This document shows, piece after piece, positions 25,750-33,274 of a stretch of DNA of 64,000 nucleotides. Each line of letters starts with the position of its first letter. The first letter of the stretch is position 1. A program made the translations under genes and the position numbers. This stretch comes from JAXHUH01 sp034211175 (lineage in GTDB: Bacteria > Actinomycetota > Acidimicrobiia > Acidimicrobiales > CAIXPF01): positions 1-64,000 of the forward strand of contig JAXHUH010000220.1 in NCBI GenBank assembly GCA_034211175.1, given 5' to 3'. The notes under the pieces are model-generated. The model was not told the origin of the DNA. It searched no databases and was given only the letters and a program-made list of their open reading frames with translations.

Positions 25750-26131
25750 CGCCTCGGTCCTCTACGAGGTCGTTGCGGACACGCCCCGGTCCGAGACGAT
25801 GCGGCGCCGGCTCGCCACGGACGACGAGCAGGTGGCCCCGTCAGTGATCGACGTCGAGGTGCTCGGCGTCATCCGCCGCCATCATCTCGACGGTCGTCTC
25901 GACCGCACCGCCGCCGGCCAGGCGGTCGACGACCTCCGGGACTGGCCCGGCGAACGCCACGGGCACCGCCCGCTCCTCGCCCGCGCCTGGGAGCTCCACC
26001 GCACGGTTCGTGGCTGGGATGCGATGTACGTGGCGCTGGCGGAGGTGTTCGACGCGACGCTGTTGACCACGGACGCCCGACTGGCCGGCGCGGTCGGGCC
26101 CCGCTGCCCGATCGAGGTGCTCGGCACCTGA
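25736..26131 (+). CDS. VapC-type PIN-domain toxin
   Basis: A 131-residue PIN-domain ribonuclease, expected to cut tRNA, rRNA or mRNA when unbound. The acidic residues are in place: Asp in MLVVDASVLYEV, Glu in SVIDVEVLGVIRR, Asp in VRGWDAMYVALAE and Asp in LLTTDARLAG. Start ATG 25736 lies within the antitoxin gene (14-nt overlap), which ensures coupled translation. Length is typical (125-140). It seems intact. Confidence 0.92.
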   Translation: MLVVDASVLYEVVADTPRSETMRRRLATDDEQVAPSVIDVEVLGVIRRHHLDGRLDRTAAGQAVDDLRDWPGERHGHRPLLARAWELHRTVRGWDAMYVALAEVFDATLLTTDARLAGAVGPRCPIEVLGT

Positions 26132-26143
26132 GGCCGGGGCGAC

Positions 26144-26383
26144 TCATCCCGTTGCGCCGGACATCGCGAGGTCACACGCCCAGGCGCCGTTGGCGAGGCA
26201 GTACGCCTCGACGCTCGCGCCGCCGGGCAGGTCCCGGGTACCGGGCCCGTCGTCGGTCGTCGCCGCCCCGCTGCCGGGCGCGGCGACGACCGCCGCTGCG
26301 GCGATCGCGGCCACCACGGCGAGCAACCGGCCCCGGCCACGCGCCAGGGACCGCTCGCGCGCCGGGTACGTCATCGTGTCCAT
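26144..26383 (-). CDS. Small exported protein of unknown function
   Basis: A 79-residue protein with a fixed start: GGAGGAGGTTCGGCG directly precedes ATG 26383. A basic N-region is followed by the hydrophobic stretch LLAVVAAIAAAAVVAAPGSGA, a Sec signal with likely cleavage near GSGAA. The mature part is ~40 residues with two Cys (EAYCLANGAWACDLAM) that could form one disulfide. No family recognised. It is tail-to-tail with the toxin gene. Confidence 0.75.
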   Translation of the reverse strand: MDTMTYPARERSLARGRGRLLAVVAAIAAAAVVAAPGSGAATTDDGPGTRDLPGGASVEAYCLANGAWACDLAMSGATG

Positions 26384-26520
26384 CGCCGAACCTCCTCCGC
26401 TCCTCGGATCTGGCGAGTGGACATCCCTCCGGTTGCAATGGACTTGCAGACGACGCGCGCGGCGCGCGCTCGGCGGCGACCTACCGATCCGCGTGAGGTC
26501 CCGGCGGGCCGCGTCGGAGG

Positions 26521-27318
26521 TCAGCCGACCCGCACGACGAGGCCGTCGAGGTCGTCGACGGTGGGGAAGCGCGTCAGCACCTCGGGGTCGTGGCCGGCCA
26601 CGATCAGGTCGGGGGAGTCCGCGAGCTCGTTGATGCGGTCGAAGGCGTCGTACATCGATGGGAGGTGATCGACGATGCTGTACGGCCGGTCGCCGTCGAG
26701 GTTGGCGTAGAAGTGGCTGGCGTCCGCGGTCAGCACGGCGTGGCCGAGCGCGGTCTTCACCCGGAGGATCTGGAGCCCGGCGGTGTGGCCCCCGACGAGG
26801 TGGGCGGTCACGCCCGGCACGATCGTCACGTCCCCGTCGACCTGGCGGACCCGTCCTGCGAGGTTGGCCCGCACGAGGCCGACGAGGTCGCCCGGTTCGC
26901 ACAGGTGTGGCGTCTCGCCTCTGGAGACGTGGGGGCCGGTCCAGAACTGGAGCTCGCGGCGTTGCACCCAGATCCGGGCGTTGGGAAAGTCACCGAGATG
27001 ACCGGTGTGGTCGTAGTGGAGGTGCGACAGGACGACGTGGTCGACCTCGTCGGCGGCGACGCCGAGATCGGCGAGTGTGTCCACCGGCGAGGCGAGGTAC
27101 TCGCGATCGCCGCGCCGCTCGGCGGTGGCCCTCGTGAACCCCGCGTCGAACACGACGGCGTAGCCGTCGCACACGGCCGCCCACACGTAGTAGTCGATCG
27201 GGAAGCCGACGGCGCAGTCATCGACGTGGCGGTAGAAGTGCTCGCCCCTGCTGGAGCGGTCGCGGTGCGCGAAGCGGATCACGTAGATGACGAAGTCGGG
27301 CGCGTTCGCATCGCTCAC
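26521..27318 (-). CDS. Metallo-beta-lactamase-fold hydrolase (lactonase-like)
   Basis: A 265-residue dinuclear-zinc hydrolase. SHLHYDHTGHLGDFPNA is the HxHxDH site, with the further His in VGGHTAGLQ, Asp in LTADASHFY and His in IVAGHDPEVL. The layout resembles N-acyl-homoserine lactonases and related lactonases. GTG 27318 overlaps the stop of the FAD-dependent dehydrogenase by 4 nt, so it is the last gene of a coupled four-gene operon; a lactone or ester intermediate of that pathway is the likely substrate. Confidence 0.92.
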   Translation of the reverse strand: MSDANAPDFVIYVIRFAHRDRSSRGEHFYRHVDDCAVGFPIDYYVWAAVCDGYAVVFDAGFTRATAERRGDREYLASPVDTLADLGVAADEVDHVVLSHLHYDHTGHLGDFPNARIWVQRRELQFWTGPHVSRGETPHLCEPGDLVGLVRANLAGRVRQVDGDVTIVPGVTAHLVGGHTAGLQILRVKTALGHAVLTADASHFYANLDGDRPYSIVDHLPSMYDAFDRINELADSPDLIVAGHDPEVLTRFPTVDDLDGLVVRVG

Positions 27319-28880
27319 GGCGAGGCCTCCGGGGCCGAGGACGTGATGGTCGGGAGCGCTCCGCCGCAGGCGATCGACCCCGCGTGCGCGCCGGCCCGGC
27401 GACCGAACACGCCGCCGGCGGTGAGGCCCGAGCCGCCCGGGTAGTTGCCCGAGAACAGGCCGCCGGCCAGCTCGCCCGCGGCGTAGAGGCCGGGGATCGG
27501 CCGCCCGGCGTCGTCGACGACCCGGGCGTCGTCGTCGATCGCCACGCCGCCGAACGTGAACGTGATCCCGCAACGGACCGCGTAGCCGTAGAACGGTGGC
27601 GCCGCGAGCGGGTTGGCCCAGTTCGACTTCGGCGGCTCCACCCGGGCGGCGCGCCCGTCCTTGATCGCCGGGTCGAACGGCGCGTCGACGATCGACGCGT
27701 TGAACGCCGAGACGGTGCGCTCGAGCCCGTCGGGGTCGATCCCGAGGGCGCGGGCGAGCGCCGCGAGCGTGTCGGCCTCGGCCATCGTGATCGGCTCGCT
27801 CTCGTACTCCTCGACCCGCAGCAGCGGCCGCGTGGTGGCGTCGAAGAGCTGGAAGGCGATGCCGCCGGGCTGAGCCAGGATCTCGGCGCCGTACTTGGCG
27901 TAGGTGTAGTTGCGGAAGTCAGCGCCCTCGTCGAGGAAGCGCTCGCCGTCCCGGTTGACGACGATGCCGAGCGGATAGCTCTGGCGGGTGCGCTGGTTGG
28001 TCAGGTGCCGGTCGCCGCCCTGCGGCGGCCCGCCGGCGTCCCATGCCACGCTGTGGCACGACGCCCAGTCGCCGCCGCGGGCCGCGCCGGCCCCGATCGC
28101 CAGGTCGAGCACCTCGCCGGTGTTGTGGGGCGTGCCCCGTACGATGGCGCCGTCCCAGCGCGGCCCGAGGTGTCGGGCGCGGCGGCTCGGGTCGGACTCG
28201 AACCCGCCGGCGGCGAGCACGACCGCACGGGCCCGGACCTCGTGCTCGGCGCCGCCCTCGTCGCGGTAGCGGACCCCGACGACCGCACCGCCGTCGCGCC
28301 GCAGGCCGGTGCACGCCGCGCCGTAGCGGACGTCGACCCCGGTGCTCGCGGCCGCGGCCACGTGATCGGCGACGAGGCCCTTGCCGCCGTCGACCGTCCC
28401 CAGCGCGAGGCCGCCCCAGAACACCCACCGGTCGCCGCTGCGGTAGGCCTGGCGCTCGTACATCAGCCGCCAGCGGATCCCCTTGGCGGCGAGCCAGGGG
28501 ACGAGGTCCTCGCTGTCGTCGACGAGCCGCCGGGTCATGGCCGGATCGCAGCGGCCCCCGGTGAGCCGCTCCATGTCGGCGGTGAACTCGGCCGCGGTGT
28601 ACGGGGCGAGGTCGGTGTCGGCGAGGCGGGCGAGGGTGGCGTCGTCGAGCACGGGCCGCAGCGCCTCGGCGCCGTGGTGGACGACCCGGAACGCGCCGGC
28701 GGTGTAGTAGCTGTTGCCCCCGGCCTCGTCCTCGGGTGCCTTCTCGAGCACGAGCACCCGGGCACCGCGCTCGCGTGCGGCGTGCGCGGCGCAGAACCCG
28801 GCGTTGCCGCCGCCGACCACGACGACGTCCACGTCGTCGGCGGTGTCCTCCCCGGGGGTGTCGGGGTTGGGGGCGCTCAC
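27315..28880 (-). CDS. FAD-dependent tricarballylate dehydrogenase-like protein
   Basis: A 521-residue flavoprotein of the fumarate reductase/succinate dehydrogenase flavoprotein group, closest in pattern to FAD-dependent tricarballylate dehydrogenase (TcuA). VVVVGGGNAGFCAAHAARERGARVLVLEKAP binds FAD; VLAAGGFESD, the substrate-domain segment RTRQSYPLGIVVNRDGERFLDEG and the C-terminal GLYAAGELAGGLFSGNYPGGSGLTAGGVFGRRAG are typical. GTG 28880 overlaps the upstream gene by 4 nt. It probably dehydrogenates a polycarboxylic or keto-type acid. Confidence 0.92.
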   Translation of the reverse strand: MSAPNPDTPGEDTADDVDVVVVGGGNAGFCAAHAARERGARVLVLEKAPEDEAGGNSYYTAGAFRVVHHGAEALRPVLDDATLARLADTDLAPYTAAEFTADMERLTGGRCDPAMTRRLVDDSEDLVPWLAAKGIRWRLMYERQAYRSGDRWVFWGGLALGTVDGGKGLVADHVAAAASTGVDVRYGAACTGLRRDGGAVVGVRYRDEGGAEHEVRARAVVLAAGGFESDPSRRARHLGPRWDGAIVRGTPHNTGEVLDLAIGAGAARGGDWASCHSVAWDAGGPPQGGDRHLTNQRTRQSYPLGIVVNRDGERFLDEGADFRNYTYAKYGAEILAQPGGIAFQLFDATTRPLLRVEEYESEPITMAEADTLAALARALGIDPDGLERTVSAFNASIVDAPFDPAIKDGRAARVEPPKSNWANPLAAPPFYGYAVRCGITFTFGGVAIDDDARVVDDAGRPIPGLYAAGELAGGLFSGNYPGGSGLTAGGVFGRRAGAHAGSIACGGALPTITSSAPEASP

Positions 28881-29797
28881 GTGGCCTCCGACGGGCCGTG
28901 CTCCACAGGCGCGGGCGATCGCAGGCTCAGGCCGGTCCACTGCTCCCACAGGCGGGCGATCGACGAGTAGTCGAGGCGATCGAGGCCGTGGCCGACGGCC
29001 ATCTCGTAGACGGTGTGGCTCGCCTGCATGGCGAAGAGCGGCACGCCGCCGGACTGGGCGAGCACGAGCGCCAGCACCGAGTCCTCGCGGGCCGCCTCGG
29101 TCGGCATGCCGCCGTCGAAGTCGCCGGTGAGGATCCGTTCCGCGTAGCGGTGGGTGAGCGGGCGGACGAGGCCGGCGTCGGCCTCGGCGAGCAGCTCGGC
29201 GAGGGCGGCGCCGTCGACCCCGTTGGCCGCCGCGAGCGCGCCGGCCTCGGTGAGCACGACCATCACCGCGTGGGCGACCGCGTTGTTGATCACCTTCGCC
29301 GCCATGCCGCTGCCGACGGGCCCGAGGTGGCGGCGGGTCGGCGCCAGGGCGTCGAGGACCGGCCCGGCGAGGGCGACGTCCTCGTCGCTCCCGCCGACCA
29401 GGAGCGACGAGCGGCCCTCGTACATGAGGGCGACGCCCGAGAGGATGGCGGCGTCGAGGTAGCGCAGCGACGCCGCCTCGCACCGCCGCTGCATCGCCCG
29501 GGCGTCGTCGGGGTTCACGGTGCTGGTCTCGATGACGAGGCTCCCGGGCGCCAGCGTCGTGGTCAGCGTCTCGACGACGGCATGGGACACCTGCGGGGAG
29601 GGCAGCGAGAGGACGACCACGTCGGCGACGACCTCGGTCGGGTCGGACGCGATCCGGAGATCGTGGGCGATCGCGGCCTTGGCGGCGCGGCCGGGATCGG
29701 GGTCGTAGGCGACGACGGGCCCGAGCCGGCGCAGGCGTGACGCCACGGCGTCGCCCATGTTGCCGAGCCCGAACTGGCCGATGGTGGGCCCGCTCAC
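28877..29797 (-). CDS. 3-hydroxyisobutyrate dehydrogenase-family oxidoreductase
   Basis: A 306-residue beta-hydroxyacid dehydrogenase. The NAD(P) loop GQFGLGNMGDAVASRL begins at residue 7, STVNPDDAR resembles the substrate-binding signature, and the catalytic Lys is in GSGMAAKVINNAVAHA (GxxxKxxxN). Family members oxidise 3-hydroxyisobutyrate, tartronate semialdehyde, or reduce imines. Start GTG 29797. It lies 57 nt after the aldehyde dehydrogenase, and its stop overlaps the FAD dehydrogenase start. Confidence 0.92.
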   Translation of the reverse strand: MSGPTIGQFGLGNMGDAVASRLRRLGPVVAYDPDPGRAAKAAIAHDLRIASDPTEVVADVVVLSLPSPQVSHAVVETLTTTLAPGSLVIETSTVNPDDARAMQRRCEAASLRYLDAAILSGVALMYEGRSSLLVGGSDEDVALAGPVLDALAPTRRHLGPVGSGMAAKVINNAVAHAVMVVLTEAGALAAANGVDGAALAELLAEADAGLVRPLTHRYAERILTGDFDGGMPTEAAREDSVLALVLAQSGGVPLFAMQASHTVYEMAVGHGLDRLDYSSIARLWEQWTGLSLRSPAPVEHGPSEAT

Positions 29798-29854
29798 CGG
29801 CGTCGCCGTTCGGGCTCGCGGTCGCTGCCGGGCCGGGCACGGGCGGCGTGGTGG

Positions 29855-31333
29855 TCAGGTGCGCATGGCGAACGGATCGCGGGCCTCCTCGGTCAGGTCG
29901 ATCATCACGTTCTTGGTGCGGAGGTAGGTGTCGAGCGCCTCGATGCCGCGCTCGCGCCCGTAGCCGCTCCGCTTCACCCCGCCGAAGGGCGCCTGGGCCG
30001 CGCTCTGGCGATAGGTGTTGACCCAGACGGTCCCGGCGACGAGACGGTTGGCGACCCGGTGGGCCCGGGCGAGGTTCGAGGTCCAGACGCCCGACGCCAG
30101 GCCGTAGTCGGAGTCGTTGGCGATGGCGACGGCCTCGTCCTCGTCATCGAACGCGAGCACGCTGAGGACCGGCCCGAAGACCTCCTCGCGGGCGAGGTCC
30201 ATCGTCGGGGTGACGTCGCCGAACACGGTCGGTCGCACGAACAGGCCCCGTCCGAGACGGTCCTCGAGCGGCTCGTCGCCGGCCAGCATCTTCGCCCCCT
30301 GGTCGGCGCCCGCCTCGATGATCGAGCGCACGCGCCGGTGGTGGGGCTCGTTGGCGAGCGGGCCCATCTGGGTGGCCGGGTCGAGCGGGTCGCCGAGGCG
30401 GATCGCCCGGGCCCGATCGGCCACCGCCCGGGCGAGGGCGTCGTGCACCGGCCGCTCGACGAGCAGCCGGCTGCCGGCGATGCAGGTCTGGCCGCCGGCG
30501 GCGAAGATGCCTGCCACCGCACCGGTGACGGCCCGGTCGAGGTCGGCGTCGGCGAAGACGATGTTGGGCGACTTGCCGCCGAGCTCGAGCGTCACCGGGG
30601 TGAGGTTCGCGGCCGCAGCCGCGGCGACCGCCCGGCCGGTGGCGATGCCGCCGGTGAGGCTGATGGCGCCGAGGCGGGGATCGCCGACGAGCGCCTCGGC
30701 GACCGGCGGCCCGCCGGTGACGATGTTGACCACGCCCGGCGGGAACCCGACCTCGGCGACGAGCTCGCCGAACGCCAGGGTCGACACCGAGGCGTGCTCG
30801 GACGGCTTCACCACGACGCAGCACCCGGCGGCGAGGGCCGGCGCCAGCTTGTTGGCGAGCAGCTGGAGCGGCGAGTTCCACGCCGTGATCAGGGCGGCGA
30901 CGCCCACCGGTTCGCGGCGGGTGAAGTCGAACGTGCCGTCGTGGTCGAGCGGCACCGTCCGCCCGGAGATCTTGTCGGCGCAGCCGGCGAAGAACTCGTA
31001 GTTGCGGGCTGCGAACCGCACCTGCGCCGTGGTCTCGCGCACCAACTTGCCGGTGTCGAGCGACTCGAGGCGCCCGAGCTCGTCGGCCCGTTCCTCCACC
31101 GTGCGGGCGAGCGCGAGGAGCAGCCGGGAGCGCTCGACCCCGGGGGTGTGCGACCACGTCGTGTCGAACGCGTCGCTCGCCGCGGTGACCGCAGCGTGGA
31201 CGTCCTCGGCGGTCGCGTCCGGGACCTCGGCGAAGGGCTCGCGGGTGTACGGGTTCACCGCCGGCAGCCACGCGCCGTCGGCGGGCCCGGCACGTCGCGC
31301 GCCGAGCACCATCGCGTAGCGGCGCGCGCTCAT
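29855..31333 (-). CDS. NAD(P)-dependent aldehyde dehydrogenase
   Basis: A 492-residue aldehyde dehydrogenase with the full active site: Asn153 (ITAWNSP), Glu250 (LELGGKSP) and Cys284 (GGQTCIAGSR). The C-terminus has PFGGVKRSGYGRERG and the oligomerisation strand. It is the first gene of the minus-strand catabolic operon and is followed by an alcohol/hydroxyacid dehydrogenase, as expected for stepwise oxidation of an alcohol to an acid. GGGGGGTCG lies upstream of the ATG. Confidence 0.95.
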   Translation of the reverse strand: MSARRYAMVLGARRAGPADGAWLPAVNPYTREPFAEVPDATAEDVHAAVTAASDAFDTTWSHTPGVERSRLLLALARTVEERADELGRLESLDTGKLVRETTAQVRFAARNYEFFAGCADKISGRTVPLDHDGTFDFTRREPVGVAALITAWNSPLQLLANKLAPALAAGCCVVVKPSEHASVSTLAFGELVAEVGFPPGVVNIVTGGPPVAEALVGDPRLGAISLTGGIATGRAVAAAAAANLTPVTLELGGKSPNIVFADADLDRAVTGAVAGIFAAGGQTCIAGSRLLVERPVHDALARAVADRARAIRLGDPLDPATQMGPLANEPHHRRVRSIIEAGADQGAKMLAGDEPLEDRLGRGLFVRPTVFGDVTPTMDLAREEVFGPVLSVLAFDDEDEAVAIANDSDYGLASGVWTSNLARAHRVANRLVAGTVWVNTYRQSAAQAPFGGVKRSGYGRERGIEALDTYLRTKNVMIDLTEEARDPFAMRT

Positions 31334-31405
31334 CGTCCGATCGACCCCCCCATGCGGCGCCCCCCGGCGTTCGCAGCGGTCAGTCTGGCACAGCGCGCCC
31401 CGCCC

Positions 31406-31422
31406 TTCGAACGCTGTTCGAA
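31406..31422. promoter_or_regulatory. Perfect 17-bp palindrome upstream of the catabolic operon
   Basis: TTCGAAC-GCT-GTTCGAA, with seven-base perfect arms, lies 73 nt upstream of the aldehyde dehydrogenase start and about 460 nt from the divergent CoA transferase. The 3-nt centre differs from the 4-nt centre of a Gram-positive LexA box, so a TetR-like or other local repressor is more likely. Confidence 0.5.
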
Positions 31423-31468
31423 TTGACGCCGGGCCGCACGCGCCGGGAACCCGCGTCAGCTGACCACC

Positions 31469-31534
31469 GGTTCTGGTCTACGCCGATGCGGACGACGGCG
31501 CTGGTCGCACGACGACCCATGTCGTCCAGAACGG
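31469..31534. repeat. Dispersed inverted-repeat element, copy E
   Basis: GTTCTGG (31470-31476) and CCAGAAC (31526-31532) form perfect termini, and CTGGTCTAC on the left arm is shared with copy D at 33158. A second hairpin (GACGAC/GTCGTC) lies inside near the right end. Confidence 0.45.
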
Positions 31535-31581
31535 ACCGTGGTGTCGTGCGGCGGCTCGTGGCGTCTCGGTCCCGACCGGGA

Positions 31582-31761
31582 TCAGCCGAAGCCACCTGCG
31601 TTGCCGCCGAACGGGGCGGCCTTGTAGTCGTCGCCGCGCTTCTGGGCCTCGGTGATCGTCATCGGCTTGTGGGCGTCGGTGACCTCGGCCGGGCCGGGAC
31701 GTGAGGAGCCCGAGCGGAACGGTCGGAGGATCTTGCGGATCATCGTCGTGATGCGGGCCAT
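31582..31761 (-). CDS. Small protein of unknown function, 59 residues
   Basis: A short open frame, MARITTMIRKILRPFRSG... ending ...KAAPFGGNAGGFG. It has a basic amphipathic N-terminus, a middle segment PAEVTDAHKPMTITEAQKRG and a Gly-rich end. Third positions are overwhelmingly G or C, as in real genes here, and GGGTGGGC lies ahead of the ATG. I do not recognise it. It sits alone in the 550-nt divergent region between the aldehyde dehydrogenase and CoA transferase genes. Confidence 0.6.
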   Translation of the reverse strand: MARITTMIRKILRPFRSGSSRPGPAEVTDAHKPMTITEAQKRGDDYKAAPFGGNAGGFG

Positions 31762-31881
31762 GCGCCCACCCTAGGAAGGCGAACGACCACCTTGCGGCGC
31801 ACCGCCGGTCCGGGCCGGGCGATTCGCCCCGGCCCGGCGGCCCGGTTAGGTTCCCGCGGCGAGCCGCACGGAGGGGGGAAC

Positions 31882-33123
31882 GTGACGAGCGACGCGCCCG
31901 AACGCGCACCGGCCGACGCCACGGCAGGCGATCCGGGGCCGCGCGCGCTGCCGCTGACCGGGGTGAAGGTCCTCGACCTCGGCCGCATCTACCAGGGGCC
32001 GTGGTGCGGGATGATGCTCGCCCTGGCCGGGGCCGACGTGGTCAAGGTCGAACAACCCGGGGGCGAGCCGGCCAGGCTGCGGGGCAACGGTGGCGCCACC
32101 GTCCCGCTCGCCATGCTCAACGCCAACAAGCGCGACATCACCCTCGACCTCAAGCACCCTCGCGGGCGGGAGCTGTTCGTCGAGCTGGCCATGGGCGCCG
32201 ACGTCGTCGTCGAGAACTTCGGCCCGGGGACCATGGACCGCCTCGGCATCGGGCCCGACGTGCTGCTCGCCGCCAACCCCCGGCTCGTGTACGGCGCCGC
32301 CACCGGCTACGGGATCGACGGGCCCGACCGCGACCAGCTCGCCATGGACGTCACCATCCAGGCCCACGGCGGGATCATGAGCGTCACCGGCTTCCCCGGC
32401 CAGCCGCCGGTGAAGGCGGGGGTGGCGTTCGTCGACTTCCTCGGCGGCACCCACCTCTACGGCGGCATCGTCACCGCGCTCTACGAGCGGGAACGGACCG
32501 GGCGGGGCCGGGTCGTCGACGTCGCGATGATCGACACGATCTACCCGACGCTCGCGTCGAACCTGTCGGCCTACTACCGCGACGGGACGGTCGAGCGGTC
32601 GGGCAACGGCCACGGCGGCGGTGCGCTCGTGCCCTACGACGTGTTCCCGACGAGCGACGGCCACATCGCGCTGATCGTCGTGACCGAGCAGCACTGGCGG
32701 AACCTGTGCGCGGCGATCGGCCGCCCGGAGCTGGCCGAGGACGAGCGCTATCGCAGCAACGGGCGCCGCTTCCACCACGCGGACGAGGTGAACGGGCTGG
32801 TCGCTGCGTGGACGTCGTCGCACACCCGGGCCGAGGTGCGCACCGCGCTCGGCGAGGCCCGGGTGCCGGCGGCGGCCGTGCGGGAGATCGGTGAGGTCGT
32901 CGAGGACCGCCACCTCCACGAGCGCGGTGCCCTCCAGCACCTCGACCACCCCGAGCTCGGCCCGATCGTGGTGCCCCACAGCCCGATGCGCTACCGGGGC
33001 AGCGACCTGGCCGAGCTGCGGCCGAGCCCCGCCCTCGGCGAGCACAACGCCGAGGTGTACGCCGACTGGCTCGGCCTCTCCGCGGATGACATCGCCACCC
33101 TCGCCGCCGAGGCCGTCATCTGA
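31882..33123 (+). CDS. CaiB/BaiF family (class III) CoA transferase
   Basis: A 413-residue class III CoA transferase that passes CoA between a donor thioester and an organic acid. KVLDLGRIYQGPWCGMMLALAGADVVKVEQPGG at the start, NANKRDITLDLKHPRGRELF, ENFGPGTMDRLG, and the catalytic Asp in QLAMDVTIQAHGGIMSVTG are typical. GTG 31882 follows GGAGGGGGGAAC, and TAGGTT at 31848 may be the -10. It opens the plus-strand catabolic set; an activating role for the acid made by the divergent operon is plausible. Confidence 0.94.
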   Translation: MTSDAPERAPADATAGDPGPRALPLTGVKVLDLGRIYQGPWCGMMLALAGADVVKVEQPGGEPARLRGNGGATVPLAMLNANKRDITLDLKHPRGRELFVELAMGADVVVENFGPGTMDRLGIGPDVLLAANPRLVYGAATGYGIDGPDRDQLAMDVTIQAHGGIMSVTGFPGQPPVKAGVAFVDFLGGTHLYGGIVTALYERERTGRGRVVDVAMIDTIYPTLASNLSAYYRDGTVERSGNGHGGGALVPYDVFPTSDGHIALIVVTEQHWRNLCAAIGRPELAEDERYRSNGRRFHHADEVNGLVAAWTSSHTRAEVRTALGEARVPAAAVREIGEVVEDRHLHERGALQHLDHPELGPIVVPHSPMRYRGSDLAELRPSPALGEHNAEVYADWLGLSADDIATLAAEAVI

Positions 33124-33157
33124 TGCCCCCGAATCGACCGCGCGGCGCTCGATTGCC

Positions 33158-33222
33158 CGAACTGGTCTACATCGGACGCGCGGCGACCTGCGGGTTCGCG
33201 TCGGGGCCTGTAGACCAGAACG
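33158..33222. repeat. Dispersed inverted-repeat element, copy D
   Basis: CGAACTGGTCTAC (33158-33170) pairs with GTAGACCAGAACG (33210-33222) except for an AA/AA internal mismatch, which is the same position that varies in the other copies. Located 35 nt after the CoA transferase stop. Confidence 0.55.
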
Positions 33223-33274
33223 CTCGCGTGCGGGAAGTGGGGGATTGCTGGCGGTATCTGGTGGGGGAGGGGTG

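Noticed and set aside
31406..31422. LexA (SOS) box
   Set aside because: Gram-positive LexA boxes need four bases between CGAAC and GTTCG; here there are three.
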